Made by a program: the position numbers and the translations under genes | NCBI GenBank assembly: GCA_900767885.1 | Contig: CAAGAU010000001.1 | Location: 1 to 26,224 of the forward strand | Source of the DNA: Clostridia bacterium | GTDB taxonomy: Bacteria; Bacillota; Clostridia; Christensenellales; Borkfalkiaceae | Length of the DNA stretch: 26,224 nucleotides | Direction of reading: 5' to 3' | Part shown: piece after piece, positions 7,611-14,526 of the stretch | Layout of the letters: each line of letters starts with the position of its first letter | Numbering within the stretch: position 1 is the stretch's first letter | Notes under the pieces: model-generated | What the model was told of the DNA's origin: nothing | The model's input: the letters and a program-made list of their open reading frames with translations, nothing else | Databases searched by the model: none

Positions 7611-9242
7611 CTACCCCCTTTCGACAAATATTTTTTCGTCAGCCAAAGTTATAGTGGAAGGTCTGTGCGAAATCATAACGCAAGTCCTGCCGTCGAGGTT
7701 TTTAAGGTTTTTAACCATCTCCGCCTCGGTTTTTTCATCGAGTGCGGAAGTCGCCTCGTCCAAAAGCAAAATCGGTCTTTCGGAAAGCACCGCCCGCGCC
7801 ACGGCAAGGCGTTGAAGTTGCCCTTCCGACAGTCCGCCGCCGCGCTCTTTAAGCACGACGTCAAGCCCGCCCGCCTCGTAAACGAATTCCGCGCAAGCGA
7901 CTTTTAACGCCGCCGCTATTTTTTCGTCCGACGTGTTTTTGCCGTCTTTTGCAAAGAAAGTCAGGTTTTCGCGTATGCTGCCCGAAAACAGAAAATTACC
8001 CTGCGGCACAAACGCGAACAAGGCGCGTTCGGAAGGATTTACTTCCACCTCTTTTCCGTCTTTACAAACCAGACTTATCTTGCCGGACAGCGGCGTATAG
8101 AGCGATAAAAGCAGTTTATACAGCGTACTTTTACCTACGCCCGACTGCCCGACTATGCAGGTAAACTTACCCGCGCGTATATCGGCGTTAAACCCCGAAA
8201 CGACTTTTTCTTTACCGTAGGAAAAGTCCACGCTTTCAAACTTTATCGATTGCAAATCGGCGTAATCGACGGTCGGTTTGCCGACGACTTCTTCCGAAAA
8301 GTTGACTATTTCGTAAACTCTTTCCGCACTCGCCGCCCTCGCGTACACTACGGGCATCACCGAGGCGAAAGAGGTCAACGGGCGTTGCAGTTGTTCCATT
8401 AAAAGCACTATCGAAAGCACCGAGCCGTATCCGCCGGAGAGTTGATCCACTCGCAACGCGCACCACACGATAGCAAACAACAGTCCGAGGTTGCTTACGA
8501 GCGAATAAAGCACGTTTACCACCGAAACGAGTTTTGCCCGCGAAACGCGCTTTTTTGCATAATCGCCGAGCAGTTCGCCCGATTTTTCGGTAGTTCTGTT
8601 CTCCACGCCGTACGCTTTGAGCGTGGGCGAGGATACAAGGCTTTCCTGAATAAACGATTTAGTTATGCCGTCCGCCGACATAATGGCTTTTTGCGAAGAT
8701 TTAAGGCGGGACTTAAAGAGCGCGCTGAGCGCAAATATAAGCCCTCCGCCCACGACGAGTACCGCCGTAAAAAGCGGATCGGTTGAAAGCAAAGCCGCCA
8801 GGCAGCCGACGAATTGAGTTATAAGCCCCGCGGTTACGGGCGCGATGCTCATAGTGTCGGAGGCAATCTCGCGACAATCGGCGGTTATGCGGTTTAACAA
8901 CTCTCCGCTATGGTACTCGGAAATTTGCGCGCACTTACCGCTTAAAGTGCATTTAAACGCGCTATTCGTGAGTTTTACCGACATTTCCGTCCGATATTTT
9001 TCGGTGAGATAACCGTTTAGCGAACGCACCGCGATTCTTGCGAGCAACACCGCCACGAGAGCCGCCGCTATAACGACTATCTGCCTTACTTCGCCGTTTA
9101 AAATAAAGCGCGTAAGGTAAGCGAACGCAACGGATAAAAGCGATGCAAGCACCGAGGTCGCACCGAGCAGTATTATTGATTTTTTATACGGCTTAACTTG
9201 ATTTTTAAGCCAGATTCCGCTTTCGGACACCTGCTTTTTCAT
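7611..9242 (-). CDS. ABC exporter, fused membrane and ATPase domains
   Basis: 543 aa half-transporter that would work as a homodimer. Residues ~20-300 form the six-helix exporter domain; residues ~335-543 form the ATPase with Walker A GQSGVGKST (365-373), signature LSEGQ (471-475), Walker B ILLLDEATS (491-499) and H-loop His526. No N-terminal C39 peptidase domain is present, so any substrate is not trimmed by the exporter itself; the S26-type peptidase just upstream could do this. The start codon overlaps the stop of that peptidase gene (ATGA), indicating coupled translation. The substrate is unknown; a peptide or modified peptide is suggested by the neighbours (HPr-kinase-like protein and peptidase), not by the sequence of the exporter. 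Confidence 0.9.
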   Translation of the reverse strand: MKKQVSESGIWLKNQVKPYKKSIILLGATSVLASLLSVAFAYLTRFILNGEVRQIVVIAAALVAVLLARIAVRSLNGYLTEKYRTEMSVKLTNSAFKCTLSGKCAQISEYHSGELLNRITADCREIASDTMSIAPVTAGLITQFVGCLAALLSTDPLFTAVLVVGGGLIFALSALFKSRLKSSQKAIMSADGITKSFIQESLVSSPTLKAYGVENRTTEKSGELLGDYAKKRVSRAKLVSVVNVLYSLVSNLGLLFAIVWCALRVDQLSGGYGSVLSIVLLMEQLQRPLTSFASVMPVVYARAASAERVYEIVNFSEEVVGKPTVDYADLQSIKFESVDFSYGKEKVVSGFNADIRAGKFTCIVGQSGVGKSTLYKLLLSLYTPLSGKISLVCKDGKEVEVNPSERALFAFVPQGNFLFSGSIRENLTFFAKDGKNTSDEKIAAALKVACAEFVYEAGGLDVVLKERGGGLSEGQLQRLAVARAVLSERPILLLDEATSALDEKTEAEMVKNLKNLDGRTCVMISHRPSTITLADEKIFVERG

Positions 9243-9691
9243 TTTCTTAAAAGCACCTTTTTAACGACGCGTTTTATTTTTGAAGTAACCCTTACGCGAA
9301 AGCGACGCACGGGATAAAATTTTATTCTGCGTTTAACGTAGCGCAAGTATTTTTTATCGGTAACGAGTATGCGCTTTTCGCCTTTGAAATACTCGGTCAA
9401 CACGCCGATAACGTTTTCCTCGGGAATATACTCGTCGGAGTAACAGTTGTCGCCGCGAATGATATAGTGATCGGGAAAAACCTCGAGAACGCGGTGCAAA
9501 ACGTAAGCGTCGCCGCGGGTATAAAGCGCGACGTCGTACTTTTTAAGCGGCTCGGTTTTCTTTTTTACCACGATAACGTCCCTGCCGCTTTTTATCATAG
9601 GGCGCATACTCACGCCTGCGGTCGTACCCACAAACTGCCCCTCGGTTTGCAAAATGGTTTTTAAATCGAGTTTCGCATCGAAATCGCTCAT
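9239..9691 (-). CDS. S24/S26-family (SipW/ER-type) peptidase-like protein
   Basis: 150 aa from ATG 9691, chosen because this ATG overlaps the preceding stop as ATGA; a longer frame reaches back to 9751 but lies inside the upstream gene. The conserved core is intact: nucleophile Ser28 in GVSMRPMIKSGRDVI, the second block with His66 in DAYVLHRVLEV, and box IIRGDNCYSDEYI. A His rather than Lys in the second box is typical of SipW/eukaryotic-type signal peptidases. Unlike most signal peptidases I see no convincing membrane helix; the C-terminal 30 residues are strongly basic instead (RRIKFYPVRRFRVRVTSKIK). Such S24/S26 proteins occur in peptide maturation clusters, and here the gene sits between an HPr-kinase-like gene and an exporter gene. 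Cleavage of an exported peptide is inferred. Confidence 0.75.
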   Translation of the reverse strand: MSDFDAKLDLKTILQTEGQFVGTTAGVSMRPMIKSGRDVIVVKKKTEPLKKYDVALYTRGDAYVLHRVLEVFPDHYIIRGDNCYSDEYIPEENVIGVLTEYFKGEKRILVTDKKYLRYVKRRIKFYPVRRFRVRVTSKIKRVVKKVLLRK

Positions 9692-10395
9692 AAATCGCCC
9701 CTCGTAAGTCCCTCGAAAGCGGTATCGAAAGCGTCTTTGGAAATATCGCAATCGAGTACGAACGCGGGGACGGTCTTTACGAGTTTATCCAAAAGTTCCA
9801 GCGTTTTCAGCGCGCCGTCGGCTGTCGGAGGCATAAGCGTTTGCGAAAAAATAGCGTCGGCAAACTCGCCCTCGGCAATAGGACTTATTTTATTGAATTT
9901 CGCCTGACGGATAAAGCACACGCTTTTAAGTTTGGCTTTGCCATTATAGCCGAACCCCTCTTTCCCCTGCCATGGCGTGCCGTACACGAAAAATTCGCCG
10001 TTTTTATAGCCGATTATGGGTTTATCGCCGTTTAAAATTTTAGCCTCGGGCAGATATTTAAGCCAAAGTTTGGAATGGGTAGACTTTCCCGCGCCGCTTT
10101 TGCCCGAAAAAGCGTAGGCGTTGCCGTCGTGTTCCACTACCGAACAATGGAACAAAAATCTGTCGAACCCGGGCGCACGATTGCAAATTTTGCGGTATAT
10201 ACATAAATTTTCGATATACCCGTCGGAAAACTCGCCCGAATTACATTTTTCGGCTTTAAACTCCTCGTCCGTAACCTCTATAACCATATCGGTTTGAGAG
10301 GTTTGGTCGGGCGAAAGATATTTTTCGCAAAATTTATCGGTGTATTTAAGTTTATTTCTTATATCTATGCGCAGTTCCGCAATATCGTAAATCAT
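9688..10395 (-). CDS. HPr-kinase/SerK-like P-loop protein
   Basis: 235 aa from ATG 10395. A reading from GTG 10434 is excluded because it overlaps a promoter -10 box (10425-10430). The C-terminal half resembles the HPr kinase/PEP carboxykinase fold: RFLFHCSVVEHDGNAYAFSG, P-loop GKSGAGKST (98-106 region), then ILNGDKPIIGYKNG and YGTPWQGKEG. Relatives occur in natural-product clusters, for example kinases of lasso peptides, and as orphan SerK-like proteins. As the first gene of a four-gene operon with peptidase and exporter, it may phosphorylate a peptide or small molecule before export. No precursor peptide or PqqD-like gene was seen next to it. It is not HprK itself: it lacks the N-terminal HprK domain and the chromosomal context of hprK. 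Confidence 0.7.
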   Translation of the reverse strand: MIYDIAELRIDIRNKLKYTDKFCEKYLSPDQTSQTDMVIEVTDEEFKAEKCNSGEFSDGYIENLCIYRKICNRAPGFDRFLFHCSVVEHDGNAYAFSGKSGAGKSTHSKLWLKYLPEAKILNGDKPIIGYKNGEFFVYGTPWQGKEGFGYNGKAKLKSVCFIRQAKFNKISPIAEGEFADAIFSQTLMPPTADGALKTLELLDKLVKTVPAFVLDCDISKDAFDTAFEGLTRGDL

Positions 10396-10424
10396 TTTAG
10401 CGTAAAACCTTATATTTTTATTAA

Positions 10425-10453
10425 ATTGTACCACATTTTACTATATTTTGCAA
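10425..10453 (-). promoter_or_regulatory. Promoter of the kinase/peptidase/exporter operon
   Basis: On the minus strand TTGCAA (complement of 10448-10453), 17-bp spacer, TACAAT (complement of 10425-10430). The predicted start near 10418 leaves a ~23-nt leader with AAGG before ATG 10395. It lies directly after the pyruvate kinase terminator, so this cassette is a separate unit. Confidence 0.6.
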
Positions 10454-10460
10454 CCGAACG

Positions 10461-10504
10461 CATAAAAAAAGCGAGAATTTCGCGTCCGACGAAACTCTCG
10501 CTTT
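10461..10504 (-). terminator. Terminator of the pyruvate kinase gene
   Basis: Stem AAAGCGAGA / TCTCGCTTT extended by TTTCG/CGAAA after one A-C mismatch, loop CGTCCGA. On the minus strand it is followed by TTTTTTTATG, a strong U-tract. It starts 10 bp past the pyk stop codon. Confidence 0.85.
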
Positions 10505-10513
10505 ATAAACCGT

Positions 10514-11926
10514 TTAAAGCGTAACTATATTTATGAGGCTCGAATTGCCGCCCTTGCCGTTAGGCGTACCGCCGGTCATTACGACCTTGTCGCCTTTCTT
10601 GCAAAAACCGGTCTTAACGGCGCATTCCTTGGCAAAATAGAAGAGAATGTCGAGCGAAGAATATTCGTCGCTCATAACGGGAATAACGCCCCAGGAAAGC
10701 GCGAGTTTTCTGAAAGCGCGCTCGTCGGTGGTCATACCTATTATAGGTACTTCGGGGCGGAAACGCGAAACCATTCTCGCGGTCATACCCGTGCGGGTGC
10801 ATACCACTATCGCCTTTGCGGACAAGTCGTGCGCGAGCGTGCAAGCGGAATGCGACAACGCAACGCCCACCGAAGATATTACGAACTTATCGTCCGGGAT
10901 ATACTGTATGTACTGACGATTGCGTTCGGCTTGTTCGACTATTTTAGCCATAGCCATAACCGCCTCTACGGGATATTCGCCCGCAGCGGTTTCGCCCGAA
11001 AGCATAACCGCGCTCGTGCCGTCGTAAACGGCGTTGGCAACGTCGGATATTTCGGCTCTCGTCGGGCGTTTGTTATGCGTCATGGATTCGAGCATTTCGG
11101 TAGCGGTGATACAACGCTTGCCGAGTATACGGCTCACGTCGATTATATGTTTTTGTATATTGGGCAGTTCTTCGTAAGGTATTTCCACTCCCAGATCGCC
11201 GCGCGCAACCATCACTCCGTCGGAAGCTTTAATAATACTTTCAAGGTTATCAACGCCGGAGCGGTTTTCTATTTTGGCGATAAGATCTATGCCCTCGCCG
11301 CCGTTTGCCGCCAAAAAATCGCGGGCAACTTCTACGTCCTCTTTGCAGGAAACGAACGAAAGCGCGATAAAATCGACGCCGCACTCTATGCCGAAAAGCA
11401 AATCTTTTTTATCCTGCTCGGACAAAAAGTCGAGTTTAAGGTGCTTATCGGGGAAATACATGCTCCTGTGGTCGGAAGTTTCGCCGCCGACGAGTACTTT
11501 GGTAATAACGTCGCCGTCTTTTACGCTTTCCACCTCGAAAACCATAAGTCCGTTATTCAAAAGTATTTTATCGCCTTTTTTCATAACTTCGGATATATGA
11601 TTGTAAGTAACGTGAACGCGCGTTTCGTCGCCCAGAATATCGTCGGTGGTAAAAATGAATTTATCGCCCGCGTTAAGCGTAATTTTGCCGTTTTTATATC
11701 TGCCCGTACGAAATTCCGGTCCTTTGGTGTCGAGCAATATCGGCAAAGGAATTTTTCTCTCCTTTCTCAGTTCTTTTATTGCGTTTATCTTTTTTAAATG
11801 TTCCTCGTGAGAGCCGTGGGAAAAATTAAGTCGGCAAACGTTCATACCGGCGTCGTACATAGCCGAAATTTTTTCTTTTGTATCGCTTGCAGGTCCGAGG
11901 GTGCATACTATTTTGGTCTTTTTCAT
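10514..11926 (-). CDS. pyk: Pyruvate kinase
   Basis: 470 aa, the length of the short (single-unit) pyruvate kinases without the extra C-terminal PEP-utilizer-like domain seen in some Bacillota. It catalyses PEP + ADP to pyruvate + ATP, the last step of glycolysis. Key motifs: KIVCTLGPAS, MNVCRLNFSHGSHEEH (substrate and ATP site), IALSFVSCKEDVE, IAKIENRSG (catalytic Lys and metal-binding Glu), DGVMVARGDLGVEIP and the C-terminal TGGTPNGKGG. It stands alone, with a terminator on each side. It sits directly after the microcompartment-linked operon, so DHAP from the aldolase can flow through it, but a functional link is not shown by the sequence. Confidence 0.97.
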   Translation of the reverse strand: MKKTKIVCTLGPASDTKEKISAMYDAGMNVCRLNFSHGSHEEHLKKINAIKELRKERKIPLPILLDTKGPEFRTGRYKNGKITLNAGDKFIFTTDDILGDETRVHVTYNHISEVMKKGDKILLNNGLMVFEVESVKDGDVITKVLVGGETSDHRSMYFPDKHLKLDFLSEQDKKDLLFGIECGVDFIALSFVSCKEDVEVARDFLAANGGEGIDLIAKIENRSGVDNLESIIKASDGVMVARGDLGVEIPYEELPNIQKHIIDVSRILGKRCITATEMLESMTHNKRPTRAEISDVANAVYDGTSAVMLSGETAAGEYPVEAVMAMAKIVEQAERNRQYIQYIPDDKFVISSVGVALSHSACTLAHDLSAKAIVVCTRTGMTARMVSRFRPEVPIIGMTTDERAFRKLALSWGVIPVMSDEYSSLDILFYFAKECAVKTGFCKKGDKVVMTGGTPNGKGGNSSLINIVTL

Positions 11927-11953
11927 AAAACTCTACCCCATTATAAAAGTGTG

Positions 11954-12000
11954 ATTATATAGTGTAATTACATTATACTATATAATAAAAAAAAGCGCAA
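11954..12000 (-). promoter_or_regulatory. Candidate pyk promoter with 10-bp inverted repeat
   Basis: On the minus strand TTGCGC (complement of 11995-12000), 17-bp spacer, TATAAT (complement of 11972-11977). A perfect inverted repeat ATTATATAGT (11954-11963) / ACTATATAAT (11977-11986) surrounds the -10 box and start region, a typical place for a repressor site. Two other TATAAT-like hexamers (11940-11945 and 11954-11959) make the exact start uncertain. Confidence 0.4.
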
Positions 12001-12014
12001 CCGTACGGTTGCGC
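11987..12014 (-). terminator. Terminator of the deoR-parA-small protein operon
   Basis: A perfect 20-bp palindrome GCGCAACCGTACGGTTGCGC (11995-12014), followed on the minus strand by eight Ts. It lies 28 bp past the stop of the 88-aa gene. Confidence 0.85.
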
Positions 12015-12042
12015 CGAATTTATAAAATTTTTCAATAAACTT

Positions 12043-12309
12043 TTACAGCAAATACGTAGGCAAATCGCAGACCATACGTTCGCCCGAACTGACCCTTACG
12101 CAGCCTTCGCAAGTCGCTTTTTTGCAAGTTGCGTCCGCGCACGCCTTATTCGCCGCGGCAACGGTCGCTTTGGGTTTTCTTGCGGAAGTCTTTTTAACTG
12201 CCGGTTTTACTTCGGCGGTTATAATTTCCTCTTCCTTTGCCTTGGGCTTTTCGGCGGTGGTTTTTACCGCGGAAGCCGCTCTCGTTACGCTTTCTTTTCC
12301 AAGTGCCAT
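12043..12309 (-). CDS. Small low-complexity protein with Cys tail, partner of ParA (McdB-like candidate)
   Basis: 88 aa. Residues 1-55 are rich in Ala, Lys, Glu, Thr and Pro (TTAEKPKAKEEE, KKTSARKPKATVAAA) and look disordered. The tail holds five Cys: 57, 62, 67, 70 and 81 (C-x4-C-x4-C-x2-C, then a lone one), possibly metal-binding or redox-active, and the end is VCDLPTYLL. No homology is recognised. It begins 13 bp after the ParA stop, with AAGGAG ahead of the ATG, and a strong terminator follows, so it belongs to the deoR-parA unit. In carboxysome McdAB systems a small disordered McdB protein is encoded beside a ParA ATPase and links it to the shell; the same arrangement here makes that role plausible but unproven. 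Confidence 0.6.
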   Translation of the reverse strand: MALGKESVTRAASAVKTTAEKPKAKEEEIITAEVKPAVKKTSARKPKATVAAANKACADATCKKATCEGCVRVSSGERMVCDLPTYLL

Positions 12310-12322
12310 AATATTTATCTCC

Positions 12323-13117
12323 TTATTTATTTATTTTATTTAAAATTTCTTCGGTAAGCGCGAGATATTCCTTCGCCGCGCGCGAAGATTTTTTATATCC
12401 GCCTACGGGTTTGGATTCGTCCTGCGCCCATTCCACGCTGCTGTCGGTATGTACAACGCTGTCGAATACGCTTATATTTTCCTGCGATTTTAAAGTTTCG
12501 AGCGTTTGTTTTACGTAATTTTTTCTCGAATCGGCTTTGGTAATAGCCACGCCCAACACCTCGGGGTTGACCGAAATATCGCGTACTTTCGACACGAAAT
12601 CGAACATGTTCGCAAGTCCGAAAAGTCCCCAGGGACTTGCCTCGACCGGTACGACGAGATAGTCCGAAGCAACGAGAATATTCATAACCCAACAACCGAG
12701 CGTAGGCGGCGCGTCTATAAACACGAAGTCGTAAACGCCGCTTTCTTTAACGCCCTTTATAAGTTTTTTAAGTATAAACTCCCTTTGCCATTTTGAAAAC
12801 AATTCGTACTCTATACCGCTCATAAGCGTGGACGAAGGAATTATATCCACGTTTTCGTAGTCGGTTTTGTAAATAAAACCGTCGAGCGGAGTTTCGTCTT
12901 TCAACGCCTGATAAAGGTTTTTTCCGCTTGCGGCGGCGTTCATAGCCTTATCTTCGTCAAAATACGAGAGAGTTAAATTGAGTTGCATATCGCCGTCGAT
13001 AAGCAGTACTTTTTTACCGAGCGAAGCCGCGGCATAACCCACGCTGGAACAAGTGGTTGATTTTCCGCTGCCGCCTTTGTTGTTTGCGAAACAAATTATT
13101 TTAGTATCCTTTGCCAT
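12323..13117 (-). CDS. ParA-family ATPase (candidate microcompartment-positioning McdA-like protein)
   Basis: 264 aa. It has a deviant Walker A motif with signature lysine (NNKGGSGKST; Lys14 and Lys19), the LLIDGDMQLNLTLS switch region and Walker B VFIDAPPTLG, followed by VVPVEASPWGLFG. These are the features of ParA/Soj ATPases that form ATP-dependent dimers on nucleoid DNA. No parB gene or parS site is seen, and the gene is not in a chromosome or plasmid partition context; it lies between the DeoR regulator (3 bp gap) and an 88-aa low-complexity protein, next to a full BMC operon. ParA homologues next to BMC loci are known to position carboxysomes (McdA), so spacing of this compartment is the best inference. 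Confidence 0.85.
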   Translation of the reverse strand: MAKDTKIICFANNKGGSGKSTTCSSVGYAAASLGKKVLLIDGDMQLNLTLSYFDEDKAMNAAASGKNLYQALKDETPLDGFIYKTDYENVDIIPSSTLMSGIEYELFSKWQREFILKKLIKGVKESGVYDFVFIDAPPTLGCWVMNILVASDYLVVPVEASPWGLFGLANMFDFVSKVRDISVNPEVLGVAITKADSRKNYVKQTLETLKSQENISVFDSVVHTDSSVEWAQDESKPVGGYKKSSRAAKEYLALTEEILNKINK

Positions 13118-13120
13118 AAC

Positions 13121-13888
13121 TCACCCCTTGGGATAAATACATTCCACGTTGCATTGAGCGAATCTTTCAAGCCACTCCTCGGGCGGCATTACGTCGGTAA
13201 CGAGGACGTCTATGTCGTTAAGTCCGCCGACCACGTTGAACGCTATGCGGTTGAACTTACTGCTATCCACGGCAAGAATGCGTTTATCGCAGTTTTCGAG
13301 CATAGTGCGCTTGGTGGAGGCGTGCATATCGTTGGAATCGGTAAAACCTTTGTTTATATCAAAGCCTTTGCAGGAAATTATCGCCGCGCCGACGTGAAAA
13401 GACGAAAGCATTTTGTCCGCCTGACTGCCGCAAAGCGCGAGAGAATCCTCGCCGAGTTGACCGCCGCTCGAAAAAATCTTCCAGTTTTTTTTGTCTTTAA
13501 GTTCGACTAAAATTTCGAGCGAGTTGGTGATGATGACCATATTTTTACGGTCTTTAATGTGTTTTACTATAAACAATGCGGTGGAAGAGCTGTCGAGCAT
13601 AAGCGACGAATTGTCCGGAATATATTCCGAAAGCAACTCGGCTATTTTCTGCTTACCCTCAACGTTTGTGCGCTTTCTTACCGAAAGCGGCATATCGCTT
13701 TGCGCCGCGTCGTTTAAAACCGCGCCGCCGTAAGATTTTTGTATTAAGCCTTCGCGCTCGAGTTTATCGAGATCGCGCCTGATAGTTTCTTCCGATACGT
13801 CGAAAGTCCTGGCAAGCTCGGCAACCACAACTCTCTTTTCGGTTTGCAGCAGCCCTAATATGTAGTTTTTTCTTTCAACGGCAAGCAT
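13121..13888 (-). CDS. DeoR-family transcriptional regulator of the BMC locus
   Basis: 255 aa. N-terminal DeoR helix-turn-helix: VVAELARTFDVSEETIRRDL (about residues 20-40), then DKLEREGLIQKSYGGAVL. The C-terminal ~180 residues are the DeoR sensor domain (LMLDSSSTALFIVKHI, ITNSLEILVEL, FSSGGQLGEDSLALCG), which in the family binds sugar phosphates. Start ATG 13888 with AGGAGAAG. The gene lies just past the BMC operon terminator, so it is expressed by read-through or a weak own promoter. It most likely represses the BMC promoter at 22653-22681 through the inverted repeats there; a phosphorylated sugar such as fuculose- or rhamnulose-1-phosphate, or DHAP, is a plausible inducer. Confidence 0.9.
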   Translation of the reverse strand: MLAVERKNYILGLLQTEKRVVVAELARTFDVSEETIRRDLDKLEREGLIQKSYGGAVLNDAAQSDMPLSVRKRTNVEGKQKIAELLSEYIPDNSSLMLDSSSTALFIVKHIKDRKNMVIITNSLEILVELKDKKNWKIFSSGGQLGEDSLALCGSQADKMLSSFHVGAAIISCKGFDINKGFTDSNDMHASTKRTMLENCDKRILAVDSSKFNRIAFNVVGGLNDIDVLVTDVMPPEEWLERFAQCNVECIYPKG

Positions 13889-13916
13889 CGAAACTTCTCC
13901 TAATCGTTAAAAATTC

Positions 13917-13967
13917 AAAAAAATCCGCGAAAAACAAAGCCGCGCGATTAGCGACCGTTTTCGCGGA
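13917..13967 (-). terminator. Terminator at the end of the BMC shell/enzyme operon
   Basis: Perfect 10-bp stem TCCGCGAAAA (13924-13933) / TTTTCGCGGA (13958-13967) with a 24-nt loop; on the minus strand a run of seven Ts follows. It lies 4 bp past the stop of the PduT-like gene. Confidence 0.75.
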
Positions 13968-13971
13968 CAAA

Positions 13972-14526
13972 TTATAATATCCTCTCGATGAGTTTCGCGT
14001 CGGGACGAGCGATAACCGAACTGTCGAGGAACATTCCCGAAAGGGAAACTACGTCCTTCGCGCGCTCGACAGAAGCCGTAACCGCCGCAACCTCACCCGT
14101 TAAAATTGCGTAAGACTTACCGCACATTCCGCGCGCGAGTCTTATTTCGATGAGTTTTACGTCGGCGGTTTTTACCGCGTTATCGGCCGCAACTATTATT
14201 TGCGACGCGTCGTAAGTTTCGATTATGCCGAGCGAGTTTACGTCGGCAACGCCGACCGAAGTCGTACCGACTATCGCGGGGAAAATGCTCTCGTCGGGAT
14301 TACCCAGCACGAAACTGTCTATATGAGATTCGGCGTAAGAATTTTTGGCGTTTTCTACCGCGGCTCTCACCGCGCTCAACTCGCCCGTTATTATCGAAAT
14401 ATATTTACCGGGGCAAACCGTCTGCGCTTCGATTATGTCAACGTCGGCGGTTTTTACCATAAGATCGGTCGCGGTAATACCCGACGAAACCGTCCTGAAT
14501 TCTATCATTCCTATCGCTTTGCTCAT
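13972..14526 (-). CDS. PduT-like BMC-T shell protein with Fe-S cysteine
   Basis: 184 aa with two BMC domains in tandem (about 1-90 and 95-184; each begins with a SxGxIE-like strand, KAIGMIEF and NSLGIIET, and each has an A-x-K-T-A-D-V turn). Such tandem proteins form trimers that look like hexamers in the shell. Cys38 in the loop VCPGKY corresponds to the cysteine that, in PduT, holds a [4Fe-4S] cluster in the central pore. Its start overlaps the stop of the PduS-like gene (ATGA). Together they are thought to carry electrons across the shell, so that NAD+ or NADH can be recycled inside. It is the last gene before the BMC terminator. Confidence 0.93.
   Translation of the reverse strand: MSKAIGMIEFRTVSSGITATDLMVKTADVDIIEAQTVCPGKYISIITGELSAVRAAVENAKNSYAESHIDSFVLGNPDESIFPAIVGTTSVGVADVNSLGIIETYDASQIIVAADNAVKTADVKLIEIRLARGMCGKSYAILTGEVAAVTASVERAKDVVSLSGMFLDSSVIARPDAKLIERIL

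Noticed and set aside
9692..9751. Longer N-terminus of the S26 peptidase to 9751
   Set aside because: The added 20 residues are Arg-rich and lie inside the preceding gene; ATG 9691 overlaps its stop as ATGA and is the coupled start.
10396..10434. GTG start for the HPr-kinase-like gene at 10434
   Set aside because: The GTG precedes the TACAAT box of the operon promoter, so it would not be in the mRNA; ATG 10395 fits the leader.
10829..11797. 322-codon plus-strand open frame opposite pyruvate kinase
   Set aside because: It lies fully antisense to a clear pyk gene, its protein has no recognisable domain and reflects the codon bias of the other strand.
12323..13117. ParA as a plasmid or chromosome partition protein
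   Set aside because: No ParB gene, parS-like sites, origin or replication gene in the window; its operon partners are the BMC regulator and a small non-ParB protein.
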